Shown here in pieces: positions 23,211 to 36,500 of a stretch of DNA of 64,000 nucleotides. The translations under genes and the position numbers were made by a program. The notes beneath the pieces were generated by a model, which had not been told where the DNA came from, did no database searches, and saw nothing but the letters and a program-made list of their open reading frames with translations. The stretch lies in the NCBI GenBank assembly GCA_964023275.1, contig OZ029922.1, positions 4,363,196 to 4,427,195 of the forward strand, in the 5' to 3' direction. The DNA comes from Norana najaformis. Its lineage: Eukaryota > Annelida > Clitellata > Crassiclitellata > Hormogastridae. Numbering within the stretch: position 1 is the stretch's first letter; each line of letters starts with the position of its first letter.

Positions 23211-26200
23211 GTAGACAGATTCTTAGATGGATAATTAGATTGAAAGAGTGTGTTGTACTGTAGGAAAGTATGTATGGTAGGATGACTGAAGCAATATATA
23301 TTGTACTGAAGAATACAGCAAGAGAATTGAAGAAATGCGGCAGTGCATTCGCAGTAATATAATGGAGGGATTTTGGACGAATATTTGAAGGGGATTATCA
23401 TAAATGTTCTGCAATATCAACGAATATTGAAACCAGTCTAAGCTCCATACATTGCCATAGTATGCATTCAAATCAACAGTCGAAGTTCCGATTCAAGTTA
23501 CCTCTCTACAGATGTGTGTTTCTGAACATTTATATAGCGTCTTTTAGGGAACCTCACAAAGGCTCATTTTGTACTATAGGACGCGCCGTTGTCTGTCGTT
23601 AAGGCGAGACGAAACATAGTCTTAGTGGTTGCTATGGATACACAGTTGATTGAGTGAACTTAAGGGCTTCAGGTGCTTCGCGTGCTTCTTAAGGTTAGGC
23701 TTTGTCAGACGTATATACTTCAAATGCGCTATATAAATGTCTATATATATATATAGACTGATGTAGGCCTATACTTACGCTTATATGTTGATTTAAAATA
23801 TATAGAGGAATCTTATCTGTACCATAAGTAATCGTGTGTAGAAGCATATATATATATACATACATATATATACATATATATAGACTCGTGCGTTCTCTCG
23901 GTTCGATTAGTGCAACCTATACGGGATCGATTACTTTGAAGACAATGCGGATCTGTTTATACTTGGCTGGAGAAGACTTCCACTCTGTAGAATCTGAAGA
24001 ACTGAATGTATTTTACGAAGAACTTAACAACAGAATAGAAAATCTTAGCGAAGTTTTGTGAAGTCCTCGTTGATTCGGACTGAGAAGTTCTCATTCCGAC
24101 AACAATATGTTACGGAAAATTGCAACCATTAGTATGTATTTCCTTCAGATAGCCTGTTACCTTTTAAAAATTTCTTAGCTTATTTGAGAGAGCAGAGTTT
24201 TTATTTCTCTCAAATAATGTTTTAACTGTGTACAAGCCCTTACAGATGGGTAATTTGTGGCAAGTAGCTATGATTCTAAACTCTAATAGTCTATTAATAC
24301 GCTACATAGCCCTGCACTGGAGTTTTCATTGTCGACAGTCTCATTGGAAATCGCGAGGCATTACTGGCTGCCGAGTCCCTTGAACAAATCGAGAAGCAAT
24401 TTCTCTTAAAGCTTTGAGTAGGGGCGCACTGTGCCTGTATGTGCCTGTATGTATGTGTAGGTGTATGTGTTTATGTCTTTGTGCGTTGTGGACTAGGAGG
24501 ATACTGGATAAATCAAGTTCAATTCCCGATGGCAACATAGCTCATTTATTGCAGCTAGTCTAAAAATGGAAGCAGGCTGCATGGAAGACTGCTCACGGAC
24601 GATACGCATGAAAGGCGCTGGCTTGAGTGATCTGCTGCACGATACACGTGTATCCAGTGATAGGTTTCTCTATATATGCCAGATAGCCACGCTCCAGCGT
24701 CTTACTAAAAGAGTTATACGCCCAGATACGTATACTTACTTACTTAACTACCTACTTATTGACTTACATGTTGTCACTGCTTAGATGCATACATTGATGC
24801 CTTAGTATAAGAAAGGAGCGCTATAAAAATTGCAAGCTATTCATAACATCGCAATTAATTAATTATCTTAGTTATCTCTCTGGACACTTAATGAGAGTGT
24901 CTCAAAATAGCGCTGCCTATGCATCACATTGCAATTATAATCCTCGGACGGAGAACGATGAACTATGTCCGTCGATCTCCGCCATCTCTGTCAGTGCCTG
25001 GCCTGCTGCCGCAGCCATGCACCCATCCATGGGGCTCCTCAAGTGCAAGGCATGCTCCCGGCTGCCATTGATTCGTTGGTCACTTCACGTGGAGTGGACG
25101 GCCAGAAGCGTGTCCACGGCTTTTATTGACAAATCGACCTAGAAGCCCAGATAATAATTAGCGAGACCAGCTACAGATTTCCACATGCACTCATTCCTAC
25201 ACGTAGGCCCTACAGAATCATACAGACCAGCGCAAACACAGCTTAAGCATCGACACACGCAAAGGCAAACATACACACAGACACACGTAAACTCACATAT
25301 AAACACACAGAAATACACGAAAACATATGCACACATACATACACGCATGCAACTACACAGATATAGGCCTACCGAAACACACACATACAGACAGACTCAG
25401 ACGCACATAAGAAACACACACAGGTACACACAGACACAACACAACAACCTGAGCACACATAGCTACACATGCGAACACGCAAACATACGCAAACACCCAT
25501 GCACTCATACATACAGACATAGATACATATTCAAACATGCGGACATACGCAAACACCCATGCACTCATACATACATACATAGATACATATACAAACATGC
25601 GGACATACGCAAACACCCATGCACACATACATACAGACATAGATACATATACAAACATGCGGACATACGCAAACACCCATGCACACATACATACAGACAT
25701 AGATACACATACAAACATGCGGACAGACACACAGAAAGCCGCGGTGCAGCTTCTGGCACCTATGGACACTCGTAGACTAGATGTAACGAGGGAAAAGCGT
25801 CGTCGTTTTTAATCCAAGCAACGCCTTTATTTATTAGCGGCTTCGGTGCTTAGCAGGTCGATAAGTTTTGCGCGTAATTTGATCCTCGCGTCGTCAAGGC
25901 AACGCCGTACACGCTGTCTGTCGGTTGTACGGTCGCCCGCGGCAACTGTACGCTCGGCAAACGAACGAATATCGATCTCTCCAGGCAGACGACTACGACG
26001 ATAGCAGCCGTCGCCCCACCGGATTCCAATACACTACGCTTTCATCCATCCATCCAGCCATCCATCCATACATACATACATACAACCATCCATCCATCCA
26101 TGTATACATACATATATACATCCATACATACATACATACATCCATCTATCCATCCATCCATCCAACCATCCATCCATCCGTACATCCAACCACCAATCCA

Positions 26201-29200
26201 TCCATTCATCCATCTATCCACCCATCCACACTTCCAGCCATCCAACCATCAATCCATCCCATCCAACCATCCGTCCATCCATCCATGCATACATACATAC
26301 ATGCATGCGTACATCCAGCCATCCAACCATCAGTCCATCCATCCATACGTCCATCCATCCATACGTCCAACCATCAATCCATCCATCCATTCATCCATCC
26401 AACCATTCTTCCATCCAACCATTCATCCATGTCTCTGACCTCCGTCCGTTCCTCAATCTGACTGTCCATCTGTCTTGCCCATCAGTCATTTTCTTCGTCG
26501 GTCCAGCCTTCATCACTAAGCCCATCTGTTCGTCTGTACTTTCGTTTGCTCATCCATTTGTTCATCCGTCAGTCTATCCGTCTGTCTGTCAACCCGTTTG
26601 CCGCTTCTTTCGTCCGTCCGTCCTTCCGTCCGTCCGTTCATTCTGCGTGTCCTGGGTCGGTCGTATCGACAGATAACAATCCGCTATATTTGAGCGCTTT
26701 ATCTGCGCTCAGCCTGGAGGAGATCCTCTCGACTGATGAAGGATCATTTGCACGGGACTCCATCATTTCCAGGTTGCACATCAAACGAATTTCGTCCCCT
26801 TATCCTTGGAAAATGACCGTTTGACCTTTTGAGGCTTTGACTGTGGAGCAGCATTCGACGGATGTTTGTCCTTACTAAGGCGCGATAGAAGTTGCTAAGT
26901 TAGACGCCGTCTGTGCTTGTGACCGCATAGGACCCTGCGTTTTCTTTCTTTGAGTTCCCCCACTCGTGTAGGCCTACTCGTGTTCAATTGGGGTGACCCG
27001 TGTTCAGTTGGGGTAACCCGTCTTCAATTGGGGGCCGTCCATTAAGGACGACCGCAAAGAGGAGACGGAGGGGCTCCCAAAATGCCGACATGAGGAGGGG
27101 AGGTTATGCCCGTTGCGGACGTAGGCATCTAAATTTGTTACATAGTTATTGTAGTAGAGTCTGTGCCTTAAACATCAACTTCAATGAGTCCAGTAAAAGA
27201 CAGCAGACGCTCTGAACTGCCTCTGATCTAATTCGAATCCCTTTGCTGGGCGCGCAGATTAACAGTCCTTTTACAACTCATTCGAGAGTTTCTTACAAGG
27301 TGCTATATAAATAATAGGATACATGGGTTATAACTTAAGTCATGCATTTCTTCAGCCTAAGGGAGTTAAGTCGTAGGAACCAGCTTTCTAAGAAATGCTT
27401 AATCGAAAGAAGATCGATGAGGCAAGATGGGTTAGGCTCAATTCCGAGTCAAAATCGGATGAGGCAGCTGGACAGACAGATGATTAATGAGGATCGGAGT
27501 TGTAACAAGATCGACCCGAAAGATAACGAGAAAGGAAACAATCAGCTTTGAAGGACGGACTAAAATGCAATAGTTAGGTTGCTTGCGACTGTCATTGAGG
27601 CAAATTCTAGTAAGGAAGTAAGTAGGCCTAATCTTTATCACGTGAGAAAAACGCCCACATTTAGCAAACAATGATGTGCACGAAAAACGAAGCAAAACAC
27701 AAAGGAACAGCGAAACAATGCGATATAATATAACAGTTTAACAGTTTGCTTAAGACCTATTTGTACCGTCTTGCTTTGGTTGACTAACCGATGTGACTCA
27801 TCCACGCCTACGATTCCTCGCTCAGCCGATGGACACAAGGCGTGTTAACAAATGTCTCACTTACTTACTTACTTATTTGAAAATCAAACTTTAAATGTAT
27901 ATATTAAAAGTTCTAAAAGAACTGGCAACGTTTATAGTTGACCAATCAATCATAATTACTAGCGTTTTCAACTCTTTTTAATTTGTGTAGTGACCGAATG
28001 ATGAATTTTAACATGTAGCCGATTTGTAAAGGTAGCCGATTGGTTAGAGAGCTCGACTTGTTACGCGGAAAGTACGGGTTTGAACCTCCTTCAGACGGTT
28101 ACTTTGTCGAGACCTTGAGCAAGTCCATCGCTCACAACTGCTCAGCGCCATCGATTGATGCTTTGTCATTAGATAGCGGCGCTTAATAAATGTAGAAATA
28201 ATAATGACATAATTTGGCAGAAATCGCAAATGGTGCAGAATTTCCTGGCCCTGCATAAGCACAACAAAGACCCCAGTATATTAATGATTCACTGTTACCC
28301 TTTCAATGGAATCACCCACGGTCTCTTCATCGCATAACTAACTTAGGGTCTATTATTTCCATCGGGCGACAAAGGTGACAAAGCCTACTATTACAATTAC
28401 CGTTACAATAGGGCTACAGAAATGCATATGATGTTGATTTCAGGCGTATCTTTATTGTTGGTCCATAGTCCATGTTCTGTGAACAGACCCAGTTTAAGAC
28501 TGCCCTGCAGTAGGCCTATATGTATGCATTGTCTTAGGCTTTGATCGTTCTTTTAAGTCGCCCCCTTTCACCAAAACATCGAGGTTGGTGTTGGCCATTT
28601 CTCTCCACTTTTGCACCATGCGACAGTTACCTGATCCATCATACAAAATCACCATCACTTCACTCTTTGCAATCTCTGCACAGCTCTTCCACTCAAAACT
28701 GAAAACACTCCTCTTCCGCAGATCTTATCCTCATTCCTCTTCTTCCCCTTATTTGTCCTGCAGATCCAATTTCAAAAACCATCCACCGTTTCCATCTGAC
28801 TGCCTATCTGACTATTGGATCTTGACCTGGAACCGAACCCTTCTTGCCAATCGATTTTATTATGACTGAGCGCCTGTGAATTAGCTGGTTCCCGCGACTT
28901 AGCTTTCGTTGGGGCTGTAGATATCTCAAGTTTACGATTACCTCTGAATACTTTCTTCGGGGCGTCTTCATCATCATCATCGTCGTCGTTATCATCGTCG
29001 TCGTCATCATCATCGTCGTCGTTGTCGTCGTAAACCATGGATCATCCAGTGACAGGGTCAGCTGAGGTCCATCAAACGGTCAACTAACTGAACTGACCCG
29101 TCGAGCTCCAGTGACTGGACCTCTGCCCACGCCATGTCCATAGAGAACCAGTCTCGTTAACCTTTGACTGCCAAGTCACCCATCCTCCGACGGTCCAGCA

Positions 29201-32200
29201 TCTGCAGCCGCCGCATCCTCTAGACAGCAATACAATAGTACGTCTACTGGATATATGCATACACAAACATTTATTTAGATAAGGCCTCGCGAAGAGCAGG
29301 TGCCTGATGCTGTATGGCTGGCCATCACATATTTCTTGTATTCCATGCATTTATCTTATATAAAAGCTTCTATCATTTATATTATGTGGAGTGTATATCT
29401 GACGTATATTACATATTTATGCATTCATATTTAATCATATCATAATTTTGTGTATTGTTATATTCTTATGTTATGCACTAGTGTGGAGAGAAAAGAAAGC
29501 TTACTGCACGGTGCAAATTATGCAGTGCTAAGAATTGCCTTTTTATCTGTTCGCTTATTCAGCTGTTTATTCTTCTGATTATTCTGCTCTCATTTCTTCA
29601 TCCGTTTGCTTATTCACCTGTTTGTTCTCTCATTTCTTCATCCTTCGTTTATTCATATGACTGTTCTTTCATTTCTTTATTCGTTCGTTATTTATGTTTG
29701 TTCTCTCATTTCTTCATCTGTTCTTTATTCACCTGTTTGTTCTCTCATTTCTTCATCTGTTCTTTATTCATCTGTTTGTTCTCTCAGTTCTTCATTCGTT
29801 CGTTTGTTCATTGTCATCCGCTCATCCGTTTATGCGTGTTTTAAATTTGGGTGTTCATGAACTCAATTGCTTTTGACGCGAAGGCTCCTGCTTCTGCAAC
29901 GTACGTTGGCAGCAGAAGCCTTTAAGACCTGAAGATAATCAACGCTTGCTATTGTCACTATTTGTCCTACCCTTGTGTGGTCGGCTTTCGAGATATACCG
30001 CAAACAGATGACCGAAGGATTCTTGTTCTGCTGATTGCGCTTGACAACATCGGTTGTCACAGGTCGGAAATTGAGAAATCGCTTTCATTTCCTCGAAGCC
30101 TTTCGCTCTAATGCTCGACTGAATTAGACCGAATGCAAAGGTCACCTTCGGGTCAACGCCGTCTTCGTTAGCCCGGTTATTTCTCTGCTCAGTGGCTTAT
30201 AATGTTATGTGATGTAATTTTGGTGTGTTATGTAATATGATGGTTGGTGACGCTATGTAATGTAAGGTGATGTTTTGCTGTTATGTGATATGATGCGATG
30301 TGTTATGTGATGTTCCATTTCGTTATGTTATGTTATTCAATGTGATGTAGTGACATGATGTGACGCTATCCTACGTCATGGTATTATGATATACGATTCT
30401 ATGCTATGTTATGATGACGTGCAATGTGATATGATGTGATGTTATGTCATAGTGTGCTATGTAAAAATATGTTATGCTATGGTATGTCGCATAATGCGAT
30501 GTAATTTAATGTGATTGTTGTTATGTTATGTTATGTCTATAATGTAATGCAATTTCATGTAATGTTATGCTATGTTATGTCGCATAATGTAATGTAATTT
30601 AATGTGATGTTCTCTTATGTATCCTAGACATTTAAGGTAAACCTCAGAGGAATTCCCCGCCAGCCTAACTGATTCCTGGATACTGATCTGGGTTTGGTGC
30701 GCCATCGGTTCATGCCTTGTGCATTAGACACCGGCGCGATAGAAGTTATTAATTAATAATAATGCGCAAATCTCATAGGATTTGCGTTTGAGCGAATTCT
30801 TTATCCACTGCCGGCTTACTGACGAGGATGCATAAAGCTGCATCCAATCATGCGTGTCTGGCTGGTGGCTAGTGATTGCGCAGACCTATCATGCGAGTCG
30901 TTTACTCCTATCATGGACACGATCATGTCTCGTCTCTATGTTGTGTTTCTTACTTCTCTTCGATAGCAAAGCCAAATTCAATTAAGTTTATCTAAATACA
31001 AGACAAATTAGAACTAACTCATCAGTTTAATTAAGGCCAATGCCACTCCGTTCGTCTGTAAACTTCAGATAACTCTGCCCTGTGTGTGTGTGTGCTTAAT
31101 ACTAATCAGGAAACAACAGATGTGTCTAGAGCGGTCATATACATTAATTCTAATCTAGAAACAAGGCACAGCTGCTGTGCTGTATAGCTAAACATTAACT
31201 CGGCCTTTTCTAGAGAAACGGACGGCTTCCAAGTCGTGCGTCACTTAAGTACATTGATCGCTTGATGAAGCAAATGAATGTGTTTTGACGCCAGGCAGTT
31301 ACGCCACTAGAGTTTACTGTTTAGTCCAACAAGTACTTATGCATCCGCCTCAACTATTTGGTTGCAAAACGGAAAGCGTGCATTTCCTTAGATGTAAATT
31401 TCTTGAGAGACACTATACAAATGTTCAGGTCCCCGCAGAGCTCTGCAGCTCGTGGGGACTTGTTGGTTCCGCGCTCCTGTTCAGCGACTAAACGGGTCGC
31501 ATTTTCTCTTGCATTTGACCCCTCCTTGTGGAACAGACTTCCACTTAAATTAGAACTTCACCGCCAGATTAAGAAACATTTCCAGCTAATCTTAAGACAC
31601 GCTTTTCATATCTTCTAAATAGCGGTGTGTCATAGCCTTTGTGAATTTTTAAAAGGCGCTACAGAAATGGTCACATACATACATTTATGCATACACAGAC
31701 ATACATACATGAATACACATACATACAAACATACATATCTGCTCATGAAAGCGTCGCATCAGTCCGCAGTCGTGTGCGTTTAACTGCATGTATCAGACAA
31801 CTTAATCTATGTTCTGCCGAGACTGACCAGCTGGCTGTTCCATTTCGTAATCGTAACGTAAGCTCGAGATCTCTGCAGCGCACAGTGGCGGGAACCAGCT
31901 TATTCAAAACAAGATCGATAGTCAGAAAGGATTCGGTTCCAGGTCATGATCCAAGAGTCAGACATTTGGATCATTGAGGTGATACGTCGCACGTAAATAC
32001 CGTATCAATTGTCCAAGACGCATGACTCTGCATCCCTAGAAGTTGACGCCTTCTTCGTTAGACGTATGGATGAATTTGTTGTATGTAATCCGGCCAAAGT
32101 CTAAGTTTTTACTGTCAACAGGGAAGAAGCCCACAGGACAAGATCATATCGGCTTATGGGTTTGTTCACTTTGAATCATCCCCCCCACCGGCCTATATTC

Positions 32201-33277
32201 TTCAATTCAGCGGTGGCAGAAGTTTTCAAAAATTGAGACATCAGGTGGGTAAAGTGTTCCGAGAAGAGAGAAATCGGATGAAAGCCTAAGATCCCCAAAG
32301 ATTAATCCGCTTATCAAAAGCTCCTCTCGCCAATAAGATACTGAAAGGAGATTTGTGTTCGCCGGCGACCCTTTGGTGGCGCAGGACTCACAGACAATCA
32401 GTAGAAGCCCCCTACAAAGGTTGTTTATAAATGAAGCTCAAAAAAGATAACGATTGCTTTTGTAATGTGAATAGACGATAGAACGATAGTTCTACATTTG
32501 TTTACTTCGTCCAATTTTATAAAATGACGGCGATGAAAAGGATGATGATGACTGTTTAGTGAATAAAACCGCGATGACAATACAATTTCATTTTCTTGCA
32601 AGTCAAATAAGGGTGGGGTTGTAAGGGTTGAGATTTGCTCAAGTATTAACACAGTAGCCAATGAGAATCTGCTATACATTACAGATATTTCATTTAAATT
32701 CAAATACCTCATAATGTTTAGCGGAGGTGCTCAGAATGGACAGAAGTGCCCAATGCATAAAATGATGTCATATGACGTTTATATAGCGCCCGAACTTCCT
32801 TCAAAGAATCTCCCCAGCGGCGTCTCCCAGCTGATAGTCCCGTGCAAACTTCCATGAAATATAATGCCTCTTTAAAATCAAGCCGAGACACAACAAAATA
32901 AAAGACTCACAAGAGACTGGAGACGAAAGTTGAAAGCAAGTGCATGGAATATGCTATTTACTGTCTAGACATGTTGCTTCACAGAAAAGCGGTTATTTTT
33001 ACCATATATGCGTAGCTGTGGTCCAGAGGCGGCTGCTGTGATGATTCAGACGCATCCTATAGGGCTGCTGCTGCTGCTGCACCGTTATGCTGCATTATGA
33101 TGCTCTGTGGGAAGCTGTGTCGTCTGCTGTGTCGTCTGCAGCAACAATCGACATTTTGTCAACCACTGTCTTAGACTATCAGCATCAGTCGGTGACATTC
33201 CATCGCATTACTTTGATGCCTTGTGCGTTAGACACCGGCGCATTAGAAGTAACTAATTCTTGTTGTTGTTGTTGTTG

Positions 33278-33348
<71 letters not shown>

Positions 33349-33563
33349 TAATATTTTTGCCCGAGGTACTTATGATCCCTCGGGACTTATAAAAAACGCT
33401 TCGGAGAAAAAATTGTCTGGGTTATCTAAAACTCTTCAAGTTTTGGCATAGAGAAAGTGCTTCGGAAGGCGACAGCATTAAATCGTTGGATGGCAAATGA
33501 CAGGCGTTGAAACTCTTTCTTTTGTCACCAGAAACCAGCGTCAGCGTTATTATTATTATTATT

Positions 33564-33598
<35 letters not shown>

Positions 33599-36500
33599 TA
33601 TTATAAGTTCAGCTGCGAACACTTTCACAGTGAGACGATACAGAAACTTCCAGATCAAATCAGATCAGATATAGGCCTATTGACTTTTGGATCACTGACC
33701 GTGTTGGCTTAAAATGCTTATGACTGTTGACGGTTACCTTAAACTGCTGTGGTTATGTTGACTACGTCCAAGTACGGGGAACTTAAGTGGCGTGGCGCCC
33801 ATTGAAACGGGCATCGGTGGTGAAGGATCCCACCCGATAAATTCATTGAAAAATGAGCAGGGCCGCTATAGAAAAACCTGTACATTTACATTTATTGTTT
33901 AAAAACCTATAGCCCTGTTGACTAATACTCTGCTACGGCTATGCTGACTGTTATTTTAGAATGTTATGAATGTTGTTTTGGTGTTGCCTGCAGGTGTACG
34001 CAGATCAAGACGTATTCATGGGACAATGCGCAGGTTCTGCTCGTAGGAAACAAGAGTGACCTGGAACACGAGCGAGTCGTCTCAACAGAGCGAGGACGCA
34101 GACTCTCCGACCAACTCGGTCAGCAGATGAAATTGCTTAGTTGTCTTTGGATCTCAGATAGAATCTATATGTTGACTGAATGTTTGAACAAAGTGTAATG
34201 ATTGATTGAAGGTATTCAAGTTACCACCCAACGTAGCCGTCTGATTGCCTGCCTGACTCTTGGATCTTGACCTGAAACCGAGCCTCTTCTTGCCTATCGA
34301 TTTTGTTTTGACTGAGCGCCTGTGAATAAGCTGGTTCCCCCGACCTCGCTTTCGTTGGACGCTGTAGAAATCTCGAGTTTACGACTACGATTGATGTGGT
34401 CGGTTATTGTGTGGTGATTGACTGCATGTTGCTCTGATGCCTAAAAGTGAATGATTGAATAAATGGAATCTGTTTGAACAAAGGGTGAACCTGAAACTAC
34501 TTTTCGTGGCTTCAGTGTAATATTTTAAAGGCAATTCAGTTTCAAAACGAAACAGAATCAGTCGGAGTCCTCCAGTGGGACGATTTAAACTCTACTGATG
34601 TGATGATTTAACCTTTGAGATATTAATAACAGTCCCTGCTGCCATGTAACATGGTTTCTGGTAACCGTTCAGCTCATGCCAATCATTCTACGTATGAAAT
34701 CCTCACAGCTGGTGCAACCCAGTCAATCGATTCTCGTCGTCCACTGACCATTTGAGGCAACCAAGCTAGGTCCGTGTTCCTCTCGGCAATCATGCGATTC
34801 TATTGTTTACCCTTCAAGCTTCATCTCGATCCTTCTCTATGATGTACTGTCGACCAACCTCAATATTGCTCGCTGTTCCACTCAGTAATTCGGTCGCCAC
34901 CCATACAAATGGCCAAATAGGTCCAGCTGTCTCTCAATCACGGGTTGCCTTCTCCGCAGCATTTTGGTCACGCGCAATCCCTGTATAATATTCGTTGTCG
35001 GTTACCGAATATTGACGTGAACGCAAGACTTTTGGTAGAATTGAGTCTATAAATTCTTCTAAAAGCAACTGGTCTTAGAAGATACGATGCCTAATGGACC
35101 ACTGGTATGGAAGACGATTTGTCCAATAAATTACGAGACATATCTCAATTACGGATTGTCCATTAGAACACGAACTGCGTCATCGAATGTTAATTATGGT
35201 GCGAATTTTCCAATGGACTAATTGTAGTTTTGGACCAATCTTATGTTAGATGGATCGCCTTCCGACGCATTTTCTGACTCTATGTGACGATGACGGATCC
35301 GAATAAATGACCTCCATTCTTTTCGGTCATTCGTCAAATCTCTGCCTTTCTCGTGCTAAGTCCAAGGCTTCTTGTGTCTGAAGACTATCCATCCATATTA
35401 TATATCTATATTATATATATATTATATATTATATATATTATATATATAATACTGTATATCTAGTGCAGTCTTGGTCTTATGCTTTTCTTTTCGCTTATAT
35501 AGTACATTGTGTGGGATTTGGTCAACTGGCATTCTTTCCACGTGACCAAACCCTTGGAGTCTTCGCTGAACGACTTTCCCAGCAGTCAATACAGCTTTCA
35601 GCCGGCGCTGCAGCTGAGCCCCTATAACTCAACACTGGACCACACGTTTAACGACATTCCCTTGTTCTGAATTCTAAGCCCACGGCCGCCACCAGTCGGC
35701 TTTCTCCGTTTCCTCTCTTGCTTTTCTCTGACAACAGGGCATCCGCTGCGAATCCTCGTCGTGAAGACCAACATATCGATGCTCCCATAAGACGATAAAT
35801 GTGGATTTATACGCTCTGGATGCAGTATCGACCGACATACATGTACCGCATATGCTAGGCTATGGATAATTTTGTGATGTAACGCAATGCATGTGAGTCG
35901 AAGTACAGATTGGCTCTGGAAATGCCAAGGTATAAGTAAGTAAGTATGTAATGAATTTGTTGACACGCCACATGTCCATCAGCGGAGCGAGGAATCGTAG
36001 ACGTGGGTGGGTCACAGCAATCAGACAACAAAATCAAGGCGGTACAAAAAGGTCGTAAGCCGCTTTGTGATTTAGCGCACGCGAAGTCGACCATGCGTGT
36101 AAATGCGATATGCATGACACGAACACCTGGAGAATATCATCCGTTCCCTTCCAGCTCAGCTGCATATCATGTCGGCCTTTGAAACACGCTCAAGCACGTC
36201 TTTCGCACGGAGACGGAAATTAGTGCCAGTTTCTTCCAACGTTCAAGCCAATAAATTATACATCGGCCTAGTTTCAGCGGATAAGATGTTCCGAGCATTT
36301 GCGGATGATACATCTTCCTGTGTCTATCTTCCTGCGTATACAAACTGTTCAGTGACTATTTCCTGACAACAGAGTTCATTCTAGTACACTGCTAAACACA
36401 GTTGGATACGTACGCCTAATACGTATGAGGGCCTACTGTATGTGTACAGTGGAGCCAGTTTTGTAGATAACAAAGGATGCAGGCTATGAAAGCATGGTAC

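Noticed and set aside
25185..25775. 196-codon plus frame and 138-codon minus frame
   Set aside because: 60-bp tandem repeat. No domain, no flanking splice or start context.
25925..26676. His/Pro/Ser-rich frames of up to 178 codons
   Set aside because: (CCAT)n microsatellite translation in several frames.
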